A model generated the notes under the pieces. It searched no databases, was not told the DNA's origin, and worked only from the letters and a program-made list of their open reading frames with translations. This document shows positions 6,457 through 7,973 of a stretch of DNA of 7,973 nucleotides, in pieces (positions within the stretch are counted from its first letter, which is position 1; every line of letters begins with the position of its first letter). Position numbers and translations under genes: made by a program. The stretch is taken from NCBI GenBank assembly GCA_934351765.1, contig CAKRJM010000103.1:1-7973 (forward strand), in the 5' to 3' direction. This DNA comes from an uncultured Lachnospiraceae bacterium. GTDB taxonomy: Bacteria; Bacillota; Clostridia; Lachnospirales; Lachnospiraceae.

Positions 6457-7973
6457 TTACTCTGCGTCATCGTCAGAATCCTCGGTATAATCATCATTTA
6501 CATAATCATCATCCGCATCCTCTGTCTTTTCGCCTTCTGCGCTCACCAGCTCACCATCGCTGCTGAACTCCTGCTTCTGATAGCCCATGTCACCATAGGA
6601 CTCTTCATAGTTATTGAATACCCGGTCACTGTTGATAAGCGCATTGATATCGGTATTGCCGTAATCGGTATCCTCGGCGATCTCCACTTCCTCGCCTTCC
6701 TCATCCAGCAGACGTACATCGAGGCCAAGGGACTGAAGCTCTTTTAACAGTACCTTGAAGGACTCGGGAACGCCGGGAGTCGGAATATTTTCGCCCTTGA
6801 TGATGGCTTCGTAGGTCTTTACACGGCCCACAACATCATCGGACTTGGAGGTTAAGATTTCCTGCAGTGTGTAAGCCGCACCGTATGCCTCCAGTGCCCA
6901 TACCTCCATCTCACCGAAACGCTGGCCGCCGAACTGGGCTTTTCCGCCGAGAGGCTGCTGGGTTACCAGGGAGTAAGGACCGGTGGAACGTGCATGGATC
7001 TTATCATCTACCAGATGATGCAGCTTCAGGTAGTGCATGTGTCCGATGGTTACCGGACTGTCGAAGAATTCGCCGGTCCGTCCGTCACGAAGACGAACCT
7101 TGCCGTCTCTGCGGATCGGAACGCCCTTCCAGAGTTCTCTGTGATCCTTGTTCTCTTCCAGGAATTCCATAACGCCGGGCTTTAACTCGCCGTCATATTT
7201 CTTCTTGAATTCGTCCCATTCCATATTGACATAATCGTTTGCCAGATCAAGGGTTCCCATGATGTCATCCTCGTCTGCACCGTCAAATACAGGAGTGGAT
7301 ACGTTGAAGCCAAGGGCCTTTGCAGCCAGAGACAGATGGATCTCCAGCACCTGTCCGATATTCATACGGGAAGGCACGCCCAGAGGATTCAGAACGATAT
7401 CCAGCGGACGTCCGTTGGGCAGGAACGGCATATCCTCTACTGGAAGTACACGGGAAACAACACCCTTGTTTCCGTGACGGCCTGCCATCTTGTCACCGAC
7501 AGAAATCTTTCTCTTCTGTGCAATATAGATGCGGACCTTCTGATTTACGCCGGGAGCCAGCTCATCGCCGTTCTCTCTGGTGAAGATCTTGGCATCCACA
7601 ACGATACCGTAAGCACCGTGAGGTACCTTTAAAGAGGTATCACGAACCTCTCTTGCCTTCTCACCGAAGATTGCGCGGAGCAGACGCTCCTCAGCTGTCA
7701 GCTCAGTTTCACCCTTGGGAGTTACCTTGCCGACCAGAATATCTCCGGCACGGACCTCGGCACCGATCCGGATGATACCGCGCTCATCAAGATCCTTCAG
7801 TGCGTCCTCACCGACACCGGGAACATCTCTTGTGATCTCCTCCGGTCCCAGCTTGGTATCACGGGATTCTGCCTCATATTCTTCAATATGAACGGATGTA
7901 TATACATCATCCTGAACAAGGCGTTCGCTTAAGAGAACCGCATCCTCGTAATTGTAGCCTTCCCAGGTCATAA
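6457..7973 (-). CDS. rpoB: RNA polymerase beta subunit RpoB, C-terminal part (5' end outside window)
   Basis: Beta subunit of DNA-dependent RNA polymerase, which with beta' forms the catalytic core in the cytoplasm. About 504 C-terminal residues are visible. The first Met in frame (7971-7969) is internal: it belongs to the conserved segment that reads MPWNGYNFEDS in E. coli (near its residue 805), so roughly the first 60% of the gene lies beyond the right edge. Numbering from that Met, [12 protein letters not shown] (159-170) carries the two lysines (K161, K169) matching E. coli K1065 and K1073, which contact the substrate and RNA at the active site. [14 protein letters not shown] (194-207), [16 protein letters not shown] (316-331) and [20 protein letters not shown] (342-361) complete the conserved core, which ends near residue 420. 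The remaining 80 or so residues are poorly conserved and very acidic (14 of the last 24 are D or E). The rifampicin-resistance region is not in view. No frameshift is seen. rpoC follows after 44 nt, so the two are co-transcribed. Confidence 0.98.
   Translation of the reverse strand, partial: MTWEGYNYEDAVLLSERLVQDDVYTSVHIEEYEAESRDTKLGPEEITRDVPGVGEDALKDLDERGIIRIGAEVRAGDILVGKVTPKGETELTAEERLLRAIFGEKAREVRDTSLKVPHGAYGIVVDAKIFTRENGDELAPGVNQKVRIYIAQKRKISVGDKMAGRHGNKGVVSRVLPVEDMPFLPNGRPLDIVLNPLGVPSRMNIGQVLEIHLSLAAKALGFNVSTPVFDGADEDDIMGTLDLANDYVNMEWDEFKKKYDGELKPGVMEFLEENKDHRELWKGVPIRRDGKVRLRDGRTGEFFDSPVTIGHMHYLKLHHLVDDKIHARSTGPYSLVTQQPLGGKAQFGGQRFGEMEVWALEAYGAAYTLQEILTSKSDDVVGRVKTYEAIIKGENIPTPGVPESFKVLLKELQSLGLDVRLLDEEGEEVEIAEDTDYGNTDINALINSDRVFNNYEESYGDMGYQKQEFSSDGELVSAEGEKTEDADDDYVNDDYTEDSDDDAE

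Noticed and set aside
7969..7971. ATG as a possible start of a 504-aa protein
   Set aside because: The Met is the conserved internal Met of RpoB before WEGYNYED; the preceding codon ends in TT, compatible with the usual Phe. The gene continues past the window edge.

Overview
The window is chromosomal DNA from a member of the Clostridia, most likely a gut Lachnospiraceae. This rests on the RpoB and RpoC sequences: Bacillota-type, with no large insertion in the RpoC trigger loop and near-consensus motifs throughout. Moderate GC, strong AGGAGG-type ribosome binding sites and a MepA-type MATE transporter agree with this. I cannot name the genus. Every gene reads on the minus strand, so transcription runs from the right edge to the left.

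From right to left: the C-terminal 504 residues of RpoB (7973-6457, 5' end cut by the window), a 44-nt gap with a ribosome binding site, and complete rpoC (6412-2693, 1239 aa). These are the two catalytic subunits of RNA polymerase, evidently co-transcribed. Both proteins end in an acidic, low-complexity tail beyond the conserved core. A strong intrinsic terminator (2684-2651) begins 8 nt after the rpoC stop.

Between that terminator and the next gene lies about 370 nt without a convincing gene. Its right part (2652-2458) is a highly structured repeat element. It holds two direct copies of a 17-mer (2610-2626, 2487-2503), one inverted copy (2573-2589), a further complex hairpin (2517-2557), and a degenerate 13-nt direct repeat at both ends. 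The inverted copy can pair with either direct copy, and the mismatches become G-U pairs only in minus-strand RNA. This is the most unusual feature of the window. Its left part (2443-2324) holds a near-consensus extended -10 promoter, a leader of roughly 85 nt and the ribosome binding site of the next gene.

The second transcription unit contains a short-chain dehydrogenase/reductase (2323-1523, 266 aa) and, 87 nt on, a 12-helix MATE-family efflux protein (1435-74, 453 aa). A perfect 10-bp hairpin between them may set their relative expression. The last 73 nt hold no gene and no convincing terminator. The two genes have no evident functional link to RNA polymerase. The usual neighbours of rpoC in Bacillota (rpsL, rpsG, fusA, tuf) are absent here.

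I found no tRNA, rRNA, CRISPR array, insertion-sequence transposase or defence gene. Apart from the repeat element the window is ordinary housekeeping and accessory sequence.
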